DNA of 64,000 bases from Streptococcus parasanguinis ATCC 15912 (GTDB lineage Bacteria > Bacillota > Bacilli > Lactobacillales > Streptococcaceae), in the NCBI RefSeq assembly GCF_000164675.2, contig NC_015678.1:1240001-1304000 (forward strand), read 5' to 3'. The translations under genes were made by a program, and so were the position numbers. This document shows positions 1 to 10,323 of this stretch, piece after piece. The notes below the pieces were generated by a model. That model did no database searches. It was not told where the DNA came from and saw only the letters and a program-made list of their open reading frames with translations. Within the stretch, counting starts at the first letter, position 1. Every line of letters begins with the position of its first letter.

Positions 1-1
1 G

Positions 2-751
2 TTGCATACCATTCAAGCAGATTTTTACAGACTTTTTCGCTCCAAAGGTTTTTGGATTACAGAAGCCATTCTCGTTCTTAACATCCTGTCTGGAGTCATC
101 TTTGGAGCTACCGGCCACGTTGGCGTCAATACGGAATCCAAATTACCCCAAGCAACCGAAGTTTGGACGGGCTTTAAAGCCTTGACCAACTACTCTTCCA
201 GCATCAGTGTGACCATCCTCTTTACCATTATTGTCATCACCTTGGTCCTGGGAACAGACTTAACGCAAAACTTATACAAGAATAGCCTGGCCTATGGCGT
301 TTCTCGCACTAGCTACTACTTTGCCAAAAGCGCAGTCGTCCTGACCATTGCTCTCTTTCAATTTCTTGTTTCTTATGGTCTCGTCTTCTTGATCGCGACC
401 CTCTACAATGGACTTGGCACCATGCCAGAGCACTTCTTGGCTCATTTTGGTCTGACTGTGCTGATTCAGTTCCTCTGCACCTTGGCTTGGGTCAGTATCA
501 TTTCCTTCCTCCTCTACGCCAGCCAATCCATCACCTTGGCCTTCGTTGGCTACTTCATCGGAAATATCCTCTTAAGCCTGCCTGCGCTCTTCTTTAAAGA
601 TATTGACATTTTCCACTTTATAAACTTGGAGTTCCAATATTCCTTGGTCCAAAGTACAACAGCAACGACCAACACTCTCTCGATTGCCCTTGGATTCATC
701 CTTGTTTTTGGCTTCCTAGGACTCGCTACTTTTAAACACAAAGATTTATAA
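2..751 (+). CDS. ABC-2 type transporter permease subunit, 5' end at window edge
   Basis: Integral membrane permease of an ABC transporter; about 249 residues with an N-terminal hydrophobic segment (around residues 18-36) and five further membrane stretches, ending in a short basic tail. The opening HTIQADFYRLFRSKGFW is typical of small ABC-2 permeases of peptide/lantibiotic-resistance transporters. The first visible codon is TTG at base 2, and base 1 is g, so the real start is probably an ATG two bases outside the window (inference). The ATPase partner would lie upstream. The convergent kinase/regulator pair next door suggests a peptide-sensing and export/resistance module, but the substrate cannot be read from sequence. 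Confidence 0.8.
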   Translation: MHTIQADFYRLFRSKGFWITEAILVLNILSGVIFGATGHVGVNTESKLPQATEVWTGFKALTNYSSSISVTILFTIIVITLVLGTDLTQNLYKNSLAYGVSRTSYYFAKSAVVLTIALFQFLVSYGLVFLIATLYNGLGTMPEHFLAHFGLTVLIQFLCTLAWVSIISFLLYASQSITLAFVGYFIGNILLSLPALFFKDIDIFHFINLEFQYSLVQSTTATTNTLSIALGFILVFGFLGLATFKHKDL

Positions 752-785
752 CAAACAGGCTTGACGATTGGTCAAGCCTGTTTGT
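751..785. terminator. Bidirectional intrinsic terminator
   Basis: Perfect 15-bp stem (751-765 with 771-785) around a 5-base loop, AT-rich on both flanks. It begins at the last base of the permease stop codon and contains the stop codon of the convergent kinase gene (772-774), so it probably ends both transcripts. Confidence 0.85.
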
Positions 786-1659
786 TTAGTGTAATGGTCA
801 AGATAAACCAGTCTGCCTCCGTTGCCAATTGCAAGTCGCCCCCTAAGATCTCTACAAAATTTTGAATAATGTAAAGGCCCAAGCCAGATGACTCTTCTGT
901 GTCCGATAAATTCTCAGAGTAGAAGCGACTAGCCAGTTGGTCTAAATGCTGGATCGGTTGTTGCACGATATTGCGCAGCTCGACCCGAATCGTGTCCACG
1001 TCCGAGGTCAAGGTCAAACGTGCCTGCTCCTTTCCATGCTTGAGGACATTGCTGAGCATATTTTGCAAGAGGCGCTCCCAGAGCTCGGGATCCGTAGCAT
1101 AATGAAGATGCTCTTCTAGCTCTACCTCTAAGGCAATCCCCGCCTCAGACAAGCTATCGTAATACTGGAATAACTGCTGAGTTAGGACTTGGCTGAGATC
1201 GACGTCTGAAATCCGAGGCTGAATGGCTCCCTCCATCAAGCGTCTGTATTCCAAGAGAGATTCCAGGCGTTTTGAGACGACTTGAAGATTGGAAGCAATT
1301 TTCTTCAGCTTTTCCTCTTCCTGCGTCCCACCCTTGATGATTTGTTGGGTATAGCCCGACGCAATGGTCAAAGGCGTCCGAATATCGTGAGCAATATTAC
1401 TGATAGCCATATCCAAGGTCTTTTTCTCTTGAAAGGCAATCCGATTGGTCCGCTCGATCTGATCAAAGAGATCACTGACCTGCTTGGTCAAGGCGACCAA
1501 TTCTTTTTTTGAGACCTGGGAGGTCAGTCGTACCCCACTCCCACTTTGAAGCTTCTTTTGAATCTGCTCCCGCAAATCCTTTAAGGCAGAAAGCAAGCGA
1601 GCATAGCCCAAACCCAAGAAAAGGACAAGGACGACAAGAATTAGAACTAAAACCCACAT
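772..1659 (-). CDS. Sensor histidine kinase with a single N-terminal membrane segment
   Basis: 295 residues. Residues 1-22 form one hydrophobic segment with almost no extracellular part, followed by a linker and a DHp domain with the H-box NIAHDIRTPLT (phospho-acceptor His about 91), an N-box near 200-209 and a G-box SSGLGLYII near 257-265. It autophosphorylates and passes phosphate to the regulator encoded just upstream, with which it overlaps by one base (TAATG). The lack of a sensory ectodomain resembles kinases that read the state of a partner ABC transporter; the convergent permease is a candidate partner. Signal unknown. Confidence 0.88.
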   Translation of the reverse strand: MWVLVLILVVLVLFLGLGYARLLSALKDLREQIQKKLQSGSGVRLTSQVSKKELVALTKQVSDLFDQIERTNRIAFQEKKTLDMAISNIAHDIRTPLTIASGYTQQIIKGGTQEEEKLKKIASNLQVVSKRLESLLEYRRLMEGAIQPRISDVDLSQVLTQQLFQYYDSLSEAGIALEVELEEHLHYATDPELWERLLQNMLSNVLKHGKEQARLTLTSDVDTIRVELRNIVQQPIQHLDQLASRFYSENLSDTEESSGLGLYIIQNFVEILGGDLQLATEADWFILTITLNKQA

Positions 1660-2348
1660 TACTTGTCTCCTTTCAAGCGAACACCCAAGCCCCAGACCGT
1701 TTCAATATAGTCCTCATCTGGATCGAGCTGAGCAATTTTCTTTCGGAGATTGCTCAATTGGGCATTGAGCGTATTGTCTCCAGGCAGATAAACTTCTTCC
1801 CAGACCGCCTCATACAATTCTTCCTTGGTGAAAATCTTCTTTGGATGAACCAGCAAGGTCTCAAAAATTTGAAATTCTTTTTTGCCCAAACGAAGCGTCT
1901 GTTCTTCAGACTCCAGTTCAAAGGTTTCTGGATTTAAGACCAAATTCTTAAAGGAAAGCTTTTGCGACGCTTGAGCTTCCTGTACTACCGTCGGTTGATT
2001 TCTCAACTGCACCGTCACCCGAGCTGCCACTTCGTCCAGATTAAAGGGCTTGACAATATAATCATTGGCACCTGCAAGGAGGTACTGGCTAATGAGGTGT
2101 TTGTCTCCAAGAGCCGTCATCATGATGACTGGCACCTGACTCTGCATACGGATCTCCTCAAGGACCTGGTCCCCATTCTTCCCTGGAAGCATGATATCCA
2201 GAAGGACCAAATCAATGGCTTCTTGCTGGAAGAGCCGTAGCCCTTCTGTACCTGAAAAAGCCTGAAGGACCTCATGATCTTCACTTAAGAGACTGTATAA
2301 AATTTCTTGGATATCATTATTATCCTCGATTAATAAAATCCGTGCCAC
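1659..2348 (-). CDS. OmpR/PhoB-family response regulator
   Basis: 229 residues. Receiver domain with acidic pocket (Glu8, Asp9), phospho-acceptor Asp51 in LLLDIMLPG, Thr78 and Lys100 in the KPF motif. The C-terminal winged-helix DNA-binding domain (about 130-229) ends in the family-typical TVWGLGVRLKGDK. It is the first gene of a two-gene operon with the kinase, translationally coupled by a one-base overlap. Likely targets are the adjacent ABC transporter genes (inference from position). Confidence 0.92.
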   Translation of the reverse strand: MARILLIEDNNDIQEILYSLLSEDHEVLQAFSGTEGLRLFQQEAIDLVLLDIMLPGKNGDQVLEEIRMQSQVPVIMMTALGDKHLISQYLLAGANDYIVKPFNLDEVAARVTVQLRNQPTVVQEAQASQKLSFKNLVLNPETFELESEEQTLRLGKKEFQIFETLLVHPKKIFTKEELYEAVWEEVYLPGDNTLNAQLSNLRKKIAQLDPDEDYIETVWGLGVRLKGDK

Positions 2349-2443
2349 TTGCCTCGCTCCTTTTTTCTTTTCTTGCGAAATCAGTTCTATTCCCCTAGCC
2401 TATCAAATAAAGGGACCTTCGTCAATCAAAAATGCAAAGAAAA

Positions 2444-2479
2444 CACTCGACCAAGTGAAGGATTCCTCTTGATCGAGTG
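2444..2479 (-). terminator. Terminator of the 6-phospho-beta-glucosidase gene
   Basis: Stem 2444-2455 with 2468-2479 (one G-T pair), five bases past the stop codon on the minus strand, followed there by a T-rich run. Confidence 0.75.
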
Positions 2480-2484
2480 CTCAT

Positions 2485-3933
<1,449 letters not shown>

Positions 3934-4039
3934 TCACTTGATTTGATAGTTCTATTATACCCTTCTCTTTCCAAAAAATCCTACAAGATCCTATGAAAAA
4001 CTGATACTATTCTAAGGTAACTCCTACACTTGGGAACAT

Positions 4040-4067
4040 AAAAAGACCGGATAACTCCGATCTTTTT
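4040..4067 (-). terminator. Terminator after the VOC-family gene
   Basis: AAAAAGACCGG pairs with CCGATCTTTTT across a short loop. Almost the same sequence recurs at 4487-4513 on the other side of the VOC gene. Confidence 0.65.
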
Positions 4068-4124
4068 AAGTTCCACTCCAAGAACGTTTAAATTTTTTGA
4101 TGAAAAATTTGATAATAGAATTAC

Positions 4125-4472
4125 CTACTTCATACGATAAAAATCAAGCACTAGTCCGGAAGGGCCTTCAACTAACAGGCTTTCGGTTCCCCAATCGGTT
4201 ACAACTGGGCCGTTTAAAACCTGGATACCAAGCTCTTTCAACCGTTTGTAGTTCTGGTCTACATCCTCAACCTCGATATGAAGAATGATTCCTGACTGAA
4301 AATTTTCCAAAGGAATCAAATGATTTTGAGACAACATGAGACAGTGACTGCCAATCGTGAACTGAGCAAAACTATCATCAACATAATCAGCCTTTTTATC
4401 CAAAATACGCTCCAAGCTAGCACAAACTTGGGTAACATCTGAAACGATAATATCTAATTGATTTAAATTCAT
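4125..4472 (-). CDS. VOC (glyoxalase/bleomycin-resistance fold) family protein
   Basis: 115 residues, one VOC module of two beta-alpha-beta-beta-beta units: MNLNQLDIIVSDV at the N-terminus and a C-terminal GPSGLVLDFYRMK strand. The family includes metal-dependent dioxygenases, glyoxalases and drug-binding proteins. The usual C-terminal Glu ligand is replaced here by Asp in LDFY, so catalysis cannot be assumed. It lies just downstream of spxB, separated from it by a terminator-like hairpin, and is followed by a near copy of that hairpin. Specific function unknown. Confidence 0.75.
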   Translation of the reverse strand: MNLNQLDIIVSDVTQVCASLERILDKKADYVDDSFAQFTIGSHCLMLSQNHLIPLENFQSGIILHIEVEDVDQNYKRLKELGIQVLNGPVVTDWGTESLLVEGPSGLVLDFYRMK

Positions 4473-4486
4473 TTCTTATCCTCCAC

Positions 4487-4513
4487 AAAAAGACCGGATG
4501 GCTCCGATCTTTT
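4487..4513 (-). terminator. spxB terminator, near-duplicate of the one at 4040-4067
   Basis: AAAAAGACCGG / CCGATCTTTT hairpin 70 bases past the spxB stop codon on the minus strand, lying just upstream of the VOC start. Confidence 0.65.
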
Positions 4514-4582
4514 CAAGTTTCTCTCTATGAAAATCAATGAATAAAATTTACAAACTTTACATTTGATTTTCGACGAGAAGAA

Positions 4583-6358
4583 TTATTTGATTGCGCGTGA
4601 TTGCAACCCTTCTTCTTCCAAGAAGAGGCGGAATGGTACGAGTTCTTCTGCTTCGTATTTTTCCTTGAAGGCTTTGATAGCTTCTTCTGAGTGCTGTTTT
4701 GGATCCAACTCAAGAACTTCTACTGGAAGCGGACGGTGTTGCGTGATACGAGCATCAATCACAACTGTCTTACCTTCTTTGTTGAGTTTCACAGCTTCTG
4801 CAACGACTGCATCGATATCTTCAATACGGTTTACTGTGAATCCAACAGCTCCTTGTGCTTCTGCAATTTTCGCGTAGTCAGCGTTAGGGAAGTCAACACC
4901 AAACAAGTGTTTGTTTGTGTCTTCGTATTTGTTCTTGATGAAGGCATACTCAGCATTTGAGAAGACCACGTTGATGACTGGAAGGTTGTATTGAACGTTA
5001 GTAATCACGTCTGGGTAGCACATATTGAAGGCTCCATCACCCATGATGTTCCATACTTGGCGATCTGGATTGTCTTTCTTAGCAGCGATACCACCAGGAA
5101 GGGCGATCCCCATCGTCGCAAAGAGTGGAGATGTCCGCCACATGTTCTTCGGTGTCATGTGAAGGTGACGAGTTGATGTTTGAGTTGAGTTACCGACATC
5201 GATTGAGTAGATTGCATCCTCATCAGCGTATTTGTTAATAGCGTTGTAAACTTGGTACAATTGAAGCGCACCCTCAGTTTTACCTTCGAGTTTGTTCATG
5301 TAGTCGCGCCAGTTTTGGTTGTTCTTCACGTTAGCACGCCACCATGGAGTAGACTCAACTGGGTTTACTTTATCAAGGATTGCTTTGGCTGCTTGACCTG
5401 CATCTCCAAGGATAGAAGCGTCAAGGGCATGGCGTTTACCAAGTTTGTAAGGGTCGATATCCACTTGGATGAATTTTTCAGTGTTCTTGAAGGCTTCGTA
5501 AACTTCAGCAAATGGAAAGTTTGAACCAAGGAAAAGAACAGTATCTGCTTCGAAAACCACTTCGTTGGCTGGTTTCCAACCAACACGGTAAGCAGAACCT
5601 GTCAATCCTTCATAGTTCCATTCGAAGGCTTCAAAGTTTTTACCAGTTGTGATGATTGGTGCTTTGATCTTGCGTGATAATTCAGTGATGACATCACCCG
5701 CACCAACTCCACCGAAACCAGCGTAGATCACTGGACGTTCCGCATTGTTCAAGATTTCAACTGCTTTGTCAATTTCAACTTCGTTCAAGGCAGGAGCGAT
5801 AAAGTGACGTTCATAAGAACCTGATCCGTAGTATGAGTTTTCGTCGATTTCTTGGAAGCCAAAGTTTACTGGAATTTCAACAACGGCTGGACCTTTTTTA
5901 GAAACGGCAGCACGGCAAGCTTCGTCGATTACTTTTGGCAATTGTTCTGCGTAAGCTACACGTTTGTTGTATACAGCGATACCGTTGTACATTGGGTTTT
6001 GGTTAAGCTCTTGGAAGGCATCCATGTTCAGCTCGTTGTTTGGACGTGATCCAAGAATGGCAAGGAATGGAGTGTTATCCATCGCTGCATCGTAAACACC
6101 GTTGATCAAGTGAGTCGCACCAGGTCCACCTGAACCAACTGCAACCCCGATAGAGCCACCAAATTTAGCTTGCATAACTGCTGCAAGAGCACCAGTTTCT
6201 TCGTGGCGAACTTGCAAGAAACGGATATCTTTGTCTTCAGCCAAAGCGTCCATGAGTGAGCTAAGTGTTCCAGATGGGATACCGTAGATCGTATCTACAC
6301 CCCATGTTTTCAATACGTTAAGCATTGCTGCAGATGCAGTAATTTTTCCTTGAGTCAT
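4583..6358 (-). CDS. spxB: Pyruvate oxidase (H2O2- and acetyl-phosphate-forming)
   Basis: 591 residues. Converts pyruvate, phosphate and O2 to acetyl phosphate, CO2 and H2O2 using thiamine diphosphate and FAD. Three domains are visible: an N-terminal pyrimidine-binding domain with the catalytic Glu in [10 protein letters not shown], a central FAD domain, and a C-terminal diphosphate-binding domain with the [12 protein letters not shown] motif and downstream Asn. The start has SD AAAGGAGAG five bases before ATG. Codon use is strongly biased (GTT/GCA/CTT-rich), as in highly expressed streptococcal genes. H2O2 is this group's main antagonistic weapon; acetyl phosphate gives ATP. A cre-like site lies upstream. 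Confidence 0.96.
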   Translation of the reverse strand: MTQGKITASAAMLNVLKTWGVDTIYGIPSGTLSSLMDALAEDKDIRFLQVRHEETGALAAVMQAKFGGSIGVAVGSGGPGATHLINGVYDAAMDNTPFLAILGSRPNNELNMDAFQELNQNPMYNGIAVYNKRVAYAEQLPKVIDEACRAAVSKKGPAVVEIPVNFGFQEIDENSYYGSGSYERHFIAPALNEVEIDKAVEILNNAERPVIYAGFGGVGAGDVITELSRKIKAPIITTGKNFEAFEWNYEGLTGSAYRVGWKPANEVVFEADTVLFLGSNFPFAEVYEAFKNTEKFIQVDIDPYKLGKRHALDASILGDAGQAAKAILDKVNPVESTPWWRANVKNNQNWRDYMNKLEGKTEGALQLYQVYNAINKYADEDAIYSIDVGNSTQTSTRHLHMTPKNMWRTSPLFATMGIALPGGIAAKKDNPDRQVWNIMGDGAFNMCYPDVITNVQYNLPVINVVFSNAEYAFIKNKYEDTNKHLFGVDFPNADYAKIAEAQGAVGFTVNRIEDIDAVVAEAVKLNKEGKTVVIDARITQHRPLPVEVLELDPKQHSEEAIKAFKEKYEAEELVPFRLFLEEEGLQSRAIK

Positions 6359-6481
6359 TTTAACTCTCCTTTATAATCTATTTCGATCCTTTAAAAATGC
6401 AGCATAGCGCTTCTACTTCATCTTTGCGATCATCTCGCCTTGAAAATGAGTTTTTTCAGACTTTTCTAATGAAAACGATTT

Positions 6482-6495
6482 ACAAAACGATTACA
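6482..6495 (-). promoter_or_regulatory. Candidate CcpA binding site (cre) upstream of spxB
   Basis: On the minus strand TGTAATCGTTTTGT matches 12 of 14 positions of TGWAANCGNTNNCA. It is followed closely by a second AATCGTTTTCA half-like copy (to about 6470). CcpA control of spxB is known in related streptococci; this particular site is inferred. Confidence 0.45.
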
Positions 6496-6672
6496 GTATT
6501 AATTTATCACAAAGAGATTCACATGTATAAAGATCTGCTCAAAGATGCTCAATCCCTATTCCATAACAGATGACTATTTTGAGAAAATTTCACAAACTAT
6601 CCTACAATAGGATTTTATGCTATATTTTGTTACCTGATTTTTTCCCTTAGAGCTGTAAGAAAAGATAAAAAA

Positions 6673-6760
6673 GAGAGTGGGACAGAAATCGGTAATTCGT
6701 TAGAATTCGATTTCTGTCCCACTCTCTTTTCTCACGGCGGAAAGTTTTTGGTATTTCTTG
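6673..6760. repeat. Partial modular repeat: GTGGGAC hairpin plus repeat-scaffold end
   Basis: In the 522-base gap between spxB and copA. Positions 6673-6728 form a long hairpin whose arms are GAGAGTGGGACAGAAATCG and its complement, the same sequence that opens the 175-bp repeats elsewhere. It is followed by CTCACGGCGGAAAGTTTTT, which is the reverse complement of the scaffold start of the GAAACTTTCC repeats. The rest of the gap (6359-6672, 6761-6880) is AT-rich regulatory/leader DNA with no gene seen. Confidence 0.8.
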
Positions 6761-6880
6761 ATTCAATCTAAAAATTGAAACTCATTTGTCTTTCTTCGTT
6801 GAATCACTTAACTTATATTACTTAAAAAAGTTATTCTACATTCTAAGCGATACTGCATGCTATACCACTTCTTATTTTCA

Positions 6881-9103
6881 TTAATCAATCTTCGCGACAT
6901 TGAGGAGTAGCGAGCTGGTCAAAACAGACAAAGAACTAAGGGCCATAGCAAGACCTGCTAGTTCTGGATTGAGGGTCAATCCCAGTCCTACAAAGACTCC
7001 AGCAGCAATTGGAATCCCAAGGATATTGTAGATAGAGGCCCAGAAGAGATTGAGTAAGATCCGACGGAAGGTCTTTTGACTCATGTCAAAGGCGCGCACA
7101 ACGCCAAGTAAATCATTTTGCGTGAGCACGATACCTCCAGACTCGATCGCAATATCCGTACCCGATCCCATAGCAATCCCAACATCTGCAATCGAAAGAG
7201 CAGGAGCATCATTGATCCCATCTCCAACAAAGGCGACCTTACTAGCTTCTTGCAGTTTTTGGATGGCGCTAGCTTTTTCTTGAGGAAGGACATCAGCAAT
7301 GACGGTGTCAATTCCCACTTGCTTAGCAATAGCTTGGGCCACCCGTTCATTATCCCCCGTTAACATGACCGTTTTCAAGCCCCGTTCTTTGAGCTTTTTG
7401 ATCGCTTCTTTTGAGCTAGCCTTCGGAGCATCTTGAATGGCAATCAAGCCAATCACTTGCCCATCCACAGACAAACTGATCACTGTTTTGGCCTGCTCTT
7501 GCAAGTCTACCATCCGTTTTTCAAGCTCCGGATCCATCGCTGTCCCGTCATGAAGTTTGCCATTTCCCAAGGTCACCAACTGCTGGTCGATCTGACCTTG
7601 GACCCCTTTTCCTTCAATCGCTTGGAAGTTTTCCACAGGGGATAGCACCAAACCTTTTTCTTCTGCTTGGGATAACACCGCTTGGGCTAGTGGATGTTCT
7701 GAAAAAGTTTCAAGACTAGCAGCCAGTGTCAAGACACGCGCTTCATCTCCTACCACATCGGTTACGAGCGGTTGGCCAATGGTGATGGTCCCTGTCTTAT
7801 CAAACACAACGGTTTGAATCTTTTGCACTTCTTGAAGAACTGTTCCATTTTTAATCAGAACCCCCATCTTGGCACTACGGCCGGTTCCGACCATGAGGGC
7901 TGTTGGGGTTGCTAAACCAAGGGCACAAGGACAGGCAATAATGAGGACAGAGACTGCGTAGAGCATGGCCTCTTGAAGCGACGCACCCAGAAGCACGGAC
8001 CAAACCCAGAAAGTCGCAATGGCCAAAATCGTCACCACTGGAACAAAGATACCTGAAATCTTATCCGTCAAATCTTGAATAGGAGCACGACTGGATTGGG
8101 CCATTTTGACAAAGTCCACAATTTGAGATAAGAGGGTCTCACTACCGACTTTTTCAGCCTTAAAGAGAATGGTCCCATTGCTGTTGATAGTGGAGCCGAT
8201 AACTGCATCACCAACTGATTTTTCCACAGGCAAGCTTTCACCTGTCACCATCGACTCATCAATGGTCGTACTTCCTTCTACAATCGTCCCATCAACCGCA
8301 ATCTTTTCCCCAGGACGGACCCGAATCAAGTCATCAATTTGGATATCTTCTGCCGCCACCTCGACATAGTTCCCATCACGGAGAACTTGAGCCGTTTTTG
8401 CCTGCAAATCCAACAACTTTTCCACGGCCTCGGAGGCATTGTTACGCATCCGTTCTTCAAAGATTTGCCCTAAGAGGATAAAGAAGATGATAAAACCCGC
8501 AGCCTCAAAGTATACTGGCTGACCAGTAAAAAGGGCAAATACACTATAGACATAGGCTACCAGGGTTCCAAGAGCTACCAAGGTATCCATATTGGAATGG
8601 TGCTTCTTAAATGAGGCCCAGGCACTCTTGATAAAAGGAACTCCTGCTACCAACATGATCGGCGTTGTCGCTAGAAAAGTCCCCCAGCGACTGACTGGAT
8701 GGGATACAAAGCCTGCCATCATCCCGATCATCAAGATCAATAAGGGAAGAGTAAAGATACTAGTAATCCAAAAGCGACCCAGTAAACTCAAGACACGACG
8801 GCGTTTTTCCACAACCGTGTAGGAACCCTTTTGCATCTTCATTCCACATGAAAACTCAAAGTCCCCTGTTTCTGTCGGGGTAAAGGAAATGACCTTATCC
8901 ACACCGACTTCCAAAGGCTCTAAAATCCCCTGATCTTCAAACAAAATCTCCTTGTAACAGCCGGAAGGATTGACCCGATGGAAGGTGATTTCAGCAGGAA
9001 TCCCTTTTTGGAGTTGAAATTCTTTGGGACTATAGCCCTTTTCTGCTGTAATACGGATCTTTTGCACTCCGTTTTCCACAACTGCTTTTTGTTTTTCTGC
9101 CAT
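6881..9103 (-). CDS. copA: Copper-exporting P1B-type ATPase with N-terminal cupredoxin-like domain
   Basis: 740 residues from the chosen start. Pumps Cu(I) out of the cell. The first ~100 residues are a cupredoxin-like domain ending with the metal-ligand motif CGMKMQKG, replacing the usual CxxC heavy-metal domain and matching the partner chaperone. Then come membrane helices, the actuator TGES, the CPC metal channel motif ([10 protein letters not shown]), phosphorylation site DKTGT, the SEHPLA motif, and the hinge [10 protein letters not shown]. The ATG at 9103 is preferred because AAAGGAG sits five bases before it and cupA ends 10 bases upstream; an in-frame ATG at 9124 would overlap cupA. 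Last gene of the cop operon. Confidence 0.95.
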   Translation of the reverse strand: MAEKQKAVVENGVQKIRITAEKGYSPKEFQLQKGIPAEITFHRVNPSGCYKEILFEDQGILEPLEVGVDKVISFTPTETGDFEFSCGMKMQKGSYTVVEKRRRVLSLLGRFWITSIFTLPLLILMIGMMAGFVSHPVSRWGTFLATTPIMLVAGVPFIKSAWASFKKHHSNMDTLVALGTLVAYVYSVFALFTGQPVYFEAAGFIIFFILLGQIFEERMRNNASEAVEKLLDLQAKTAQVLRDGNYVEVAAEDIQIDDLIRVRPGEKIAVDGTIVEGSTTIDESMVTGESLPVEKSVGDAVIGSTINSNGTILFKAEKVGSETLLSQIVDFVKMAQSSRAPIQDLTDKISGIFVPVVTILAIATFWVWSVLLGASLQEAMLYAVSVLIIACPCALGLATPTALMVGTGRSAKMGVLIKNGTVLQEVQKIQTVVFDKTGTITIGQPLVTDVVGDEARVLTLAASLETFSEHPLAQAVLSQAEEKGLVLSPVENFQAIEGKGVQGQIDQQLVTLGNGKLHDGTAMDPELEKRMVDLQEQAKTVISLSVDGQVIGLIAIQDAPKASSKEAIKKLKERGLKTVMLTGDNERVAQAIAKQVGIDTVIADVLPQEKASAIQKLQEASKVAFVGDGINDAPALSIADVGIAMGSGTDIAIESGGIVLTQNDLLGVVRAFDMSQKTFRRILLNLFWASIYNILGIPIAAGVFVGLGLTLNPELAGLAMALSSLSVLTSSLLLNVAKID

Positions 9104-9113
9104 ACCTACTCCT

Positions 9114-9485
9114 TTATTCCACAATCATGTGACCATGCATCATATTCATACCACATGAATACCCATATTCGCCCGCTTTTTCTGGCGTAATTTCAATGAC
9201 ATGTTTTTCACCCAAAGGCAAATCTTCATGCACCCCAAAGTCTGGAAAGACCACTTGGTCAAGACATGAAGAGGGATCCTTGCGGTTAAAGATGATCCGG
9301 GCTGGAACATTCTTTTTCAGAACGATGGTTTCAGGCGAATAGCCCCCCATGACTTCGACTTCAATTTCTTGATAACCTGATTTTTGACGAGCGTGGTCAC
9401 TCATCTTTTCATGTTCTGCAAAGAACCACCAAGCAATAAAGACAACCACAAGTATACAAACAATACTAATCACCAATCCAAACAT
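9114..9485 (-). CDS. cupA: Membrane-anchored cupredoxin-fold copper chaperone
   Basis: 123 residues. One N-terminal membrane helix (about 1-22), then a soluble cupredoxin-like domain with Cu(I) ligands visible as SSCLDQ and the C-terminal [10 protein letters not shown], rich in Met and His. This architecture and length match pneumococcal CupA, which passes Cu(I) to the homologous N-terminal domain of CopA at the membrane. It sits between copY and copA with short spacers, so it is co-transcribed. Confidence 0.93.
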   Translation of the reverse strand: MFGLVISIVCILVVVFIAWWFFAEHEKMSDHARQKSGYQEIEVEVMGGYSPETIVLKKNVPARIIFNRKDPSSCLDQVVFPDFGVHEDLPLGEKHVIEITPEKAGEYGYSCGMNMMHGHMIVE

Positions 9486-9503
9486 GAAATTTCCTTCTTT
9501 CTA

Positions 9504-9899
9504 TTACATACAATTGCAAGGGACTATTTCGACAGCCTCTGCTTTCTTTTCTTCAAGGACCTGCTGCAGCTGATTAAGATCTGCTAGCGTAAAGTCACTC
9601 GCCTGAATCACGTTTTCAAGCACCTGAACAATCCTTTTTGAACAAACCTTGTCCTTCACATCCTCAACGACCAAGTCTAAACTCTGGTCCTGCGTCAACA
9701 GAGCCGAGTAGACAAAGGCTTTGCCTGCTTTTTCTCTAGTCAGACACCCCTTTTCCACTAAGCGCGTCAAGAGGGTCTTGATCGTCGACTTCGACCAATC
9801 AAAGCGCTCGGACAAGACTGCGATCAAATCCGTGCTGGTCTGCTTGCCTTCCATCCAGATAATCTTCATGATGCGCCATTCCGCATTGGAAATTTGCAT
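9504..9899 (-). CDS. copY: Copper-responsive repressor of the cop operon
   Basis: 131 residues from ATG 9899, which has SD AAAGGAG five bases upstream; an in-frame ATG at 9914 lacks one. BlaI/MecI-like winged helix (ISNAEWRIMKIIW, then DWSKSTIKTLLTRLVEKG), followed by a dimerisation helix. Metal sensing should use the C-terminal cysteines: a single CNC followed by Met and stop, plus Cys in VCSKR. Enterococcal CopY carries two CxC pairs, so this hook is short. Binding of Cu(I) releases the repressor from the operators just upstream. Confidence 0.93.
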   Translation of the reverse strand: MQISNAEWRIMKIIWMEGKQTSTDLIAVLSERFDWSKSTIKTLLTRLVEKGCLTREKAGKAFVYSALLTQDQSLDLVVEDVKDKVCSKRIVQVLENVIQASDFTLADLNQLQQVLEEKKAEAVEIVPCNCM

Positions 9900-9918
9900 A
9901 GCCTCTCCTTTCAAAATC

Positions 9919-9971
9919 TACATTTGTAAATCTTATAATGCTATTCTACTCCTAAGATTTACATTTGTCAA
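9919..9971 (-). promoter_or_regulatory. cop operon promoter with two CopY boxes
   Basis: On the minus strand TTGACA (9971-9966), a 17-base spacer and TAGAAT (9948-9943). A perfect TACATTTGTA box lies at 9919-9928 between the -10 and copY, and a 9/10 copy at 9960-9969 overlaps the -35. TACAnnTGTA is the established CopY operator. Confidence 0.9.
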
Positions 9972-10103
9972 CCTTAAAAAATAAAAAAATTTCCTCTTGG
10001 AAATAGGGGAAGGTAGACAATCTGTTTTTACAAAAAATCATCTAAAGAGCTCTAAAAATAAATAGAAAAAATTTCAATTATAAGAACCATCAAAGCATCT
10101 ATT

Positions 10104-10242
10104 GAAACTTTCCGCTGTGAGAAAAGTGCCTGAAACAATTATGTTTCAGGCACACGGGAGTTTTGGAACCTTAGGTCCAAAACTAAGTCATGGAACTTCT
10201 ACGAAGTTCGCTGACGTCCGTAACTCACCTAAGGAAAGTTTC
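10104..10242 (+). repeat. Structured intergenic repeat (GAAACTTTCC family), copy 1
   Basis: 139-base element in the 424-base gap before the SGNH gene. Outer stem GAAACTTTCC (10104-10113) with GGAAAGTTTC (10233-10242), extended by GTGAG/CTCAC. Internal hairpins: 10126-10153 (11-bp stem GTGCCTGAAAC), 10159-10184 (9-bp stem, loop ACCTTAGG) and 10193-10209 (7-bp stem). Together they form a multibranch fold. The remainder of the gap holds a T-rich stretch and nothing gene-like. Confidence 0.85.
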
Positions 10243-10323
10243 TAAGAGGACTTTATCTTCAATCTGAAAGCTTCCTTTGAAGATTTGTCTGATTGGGCTT
10301 TTTTTCGCTCCCTATTTTTGTCT

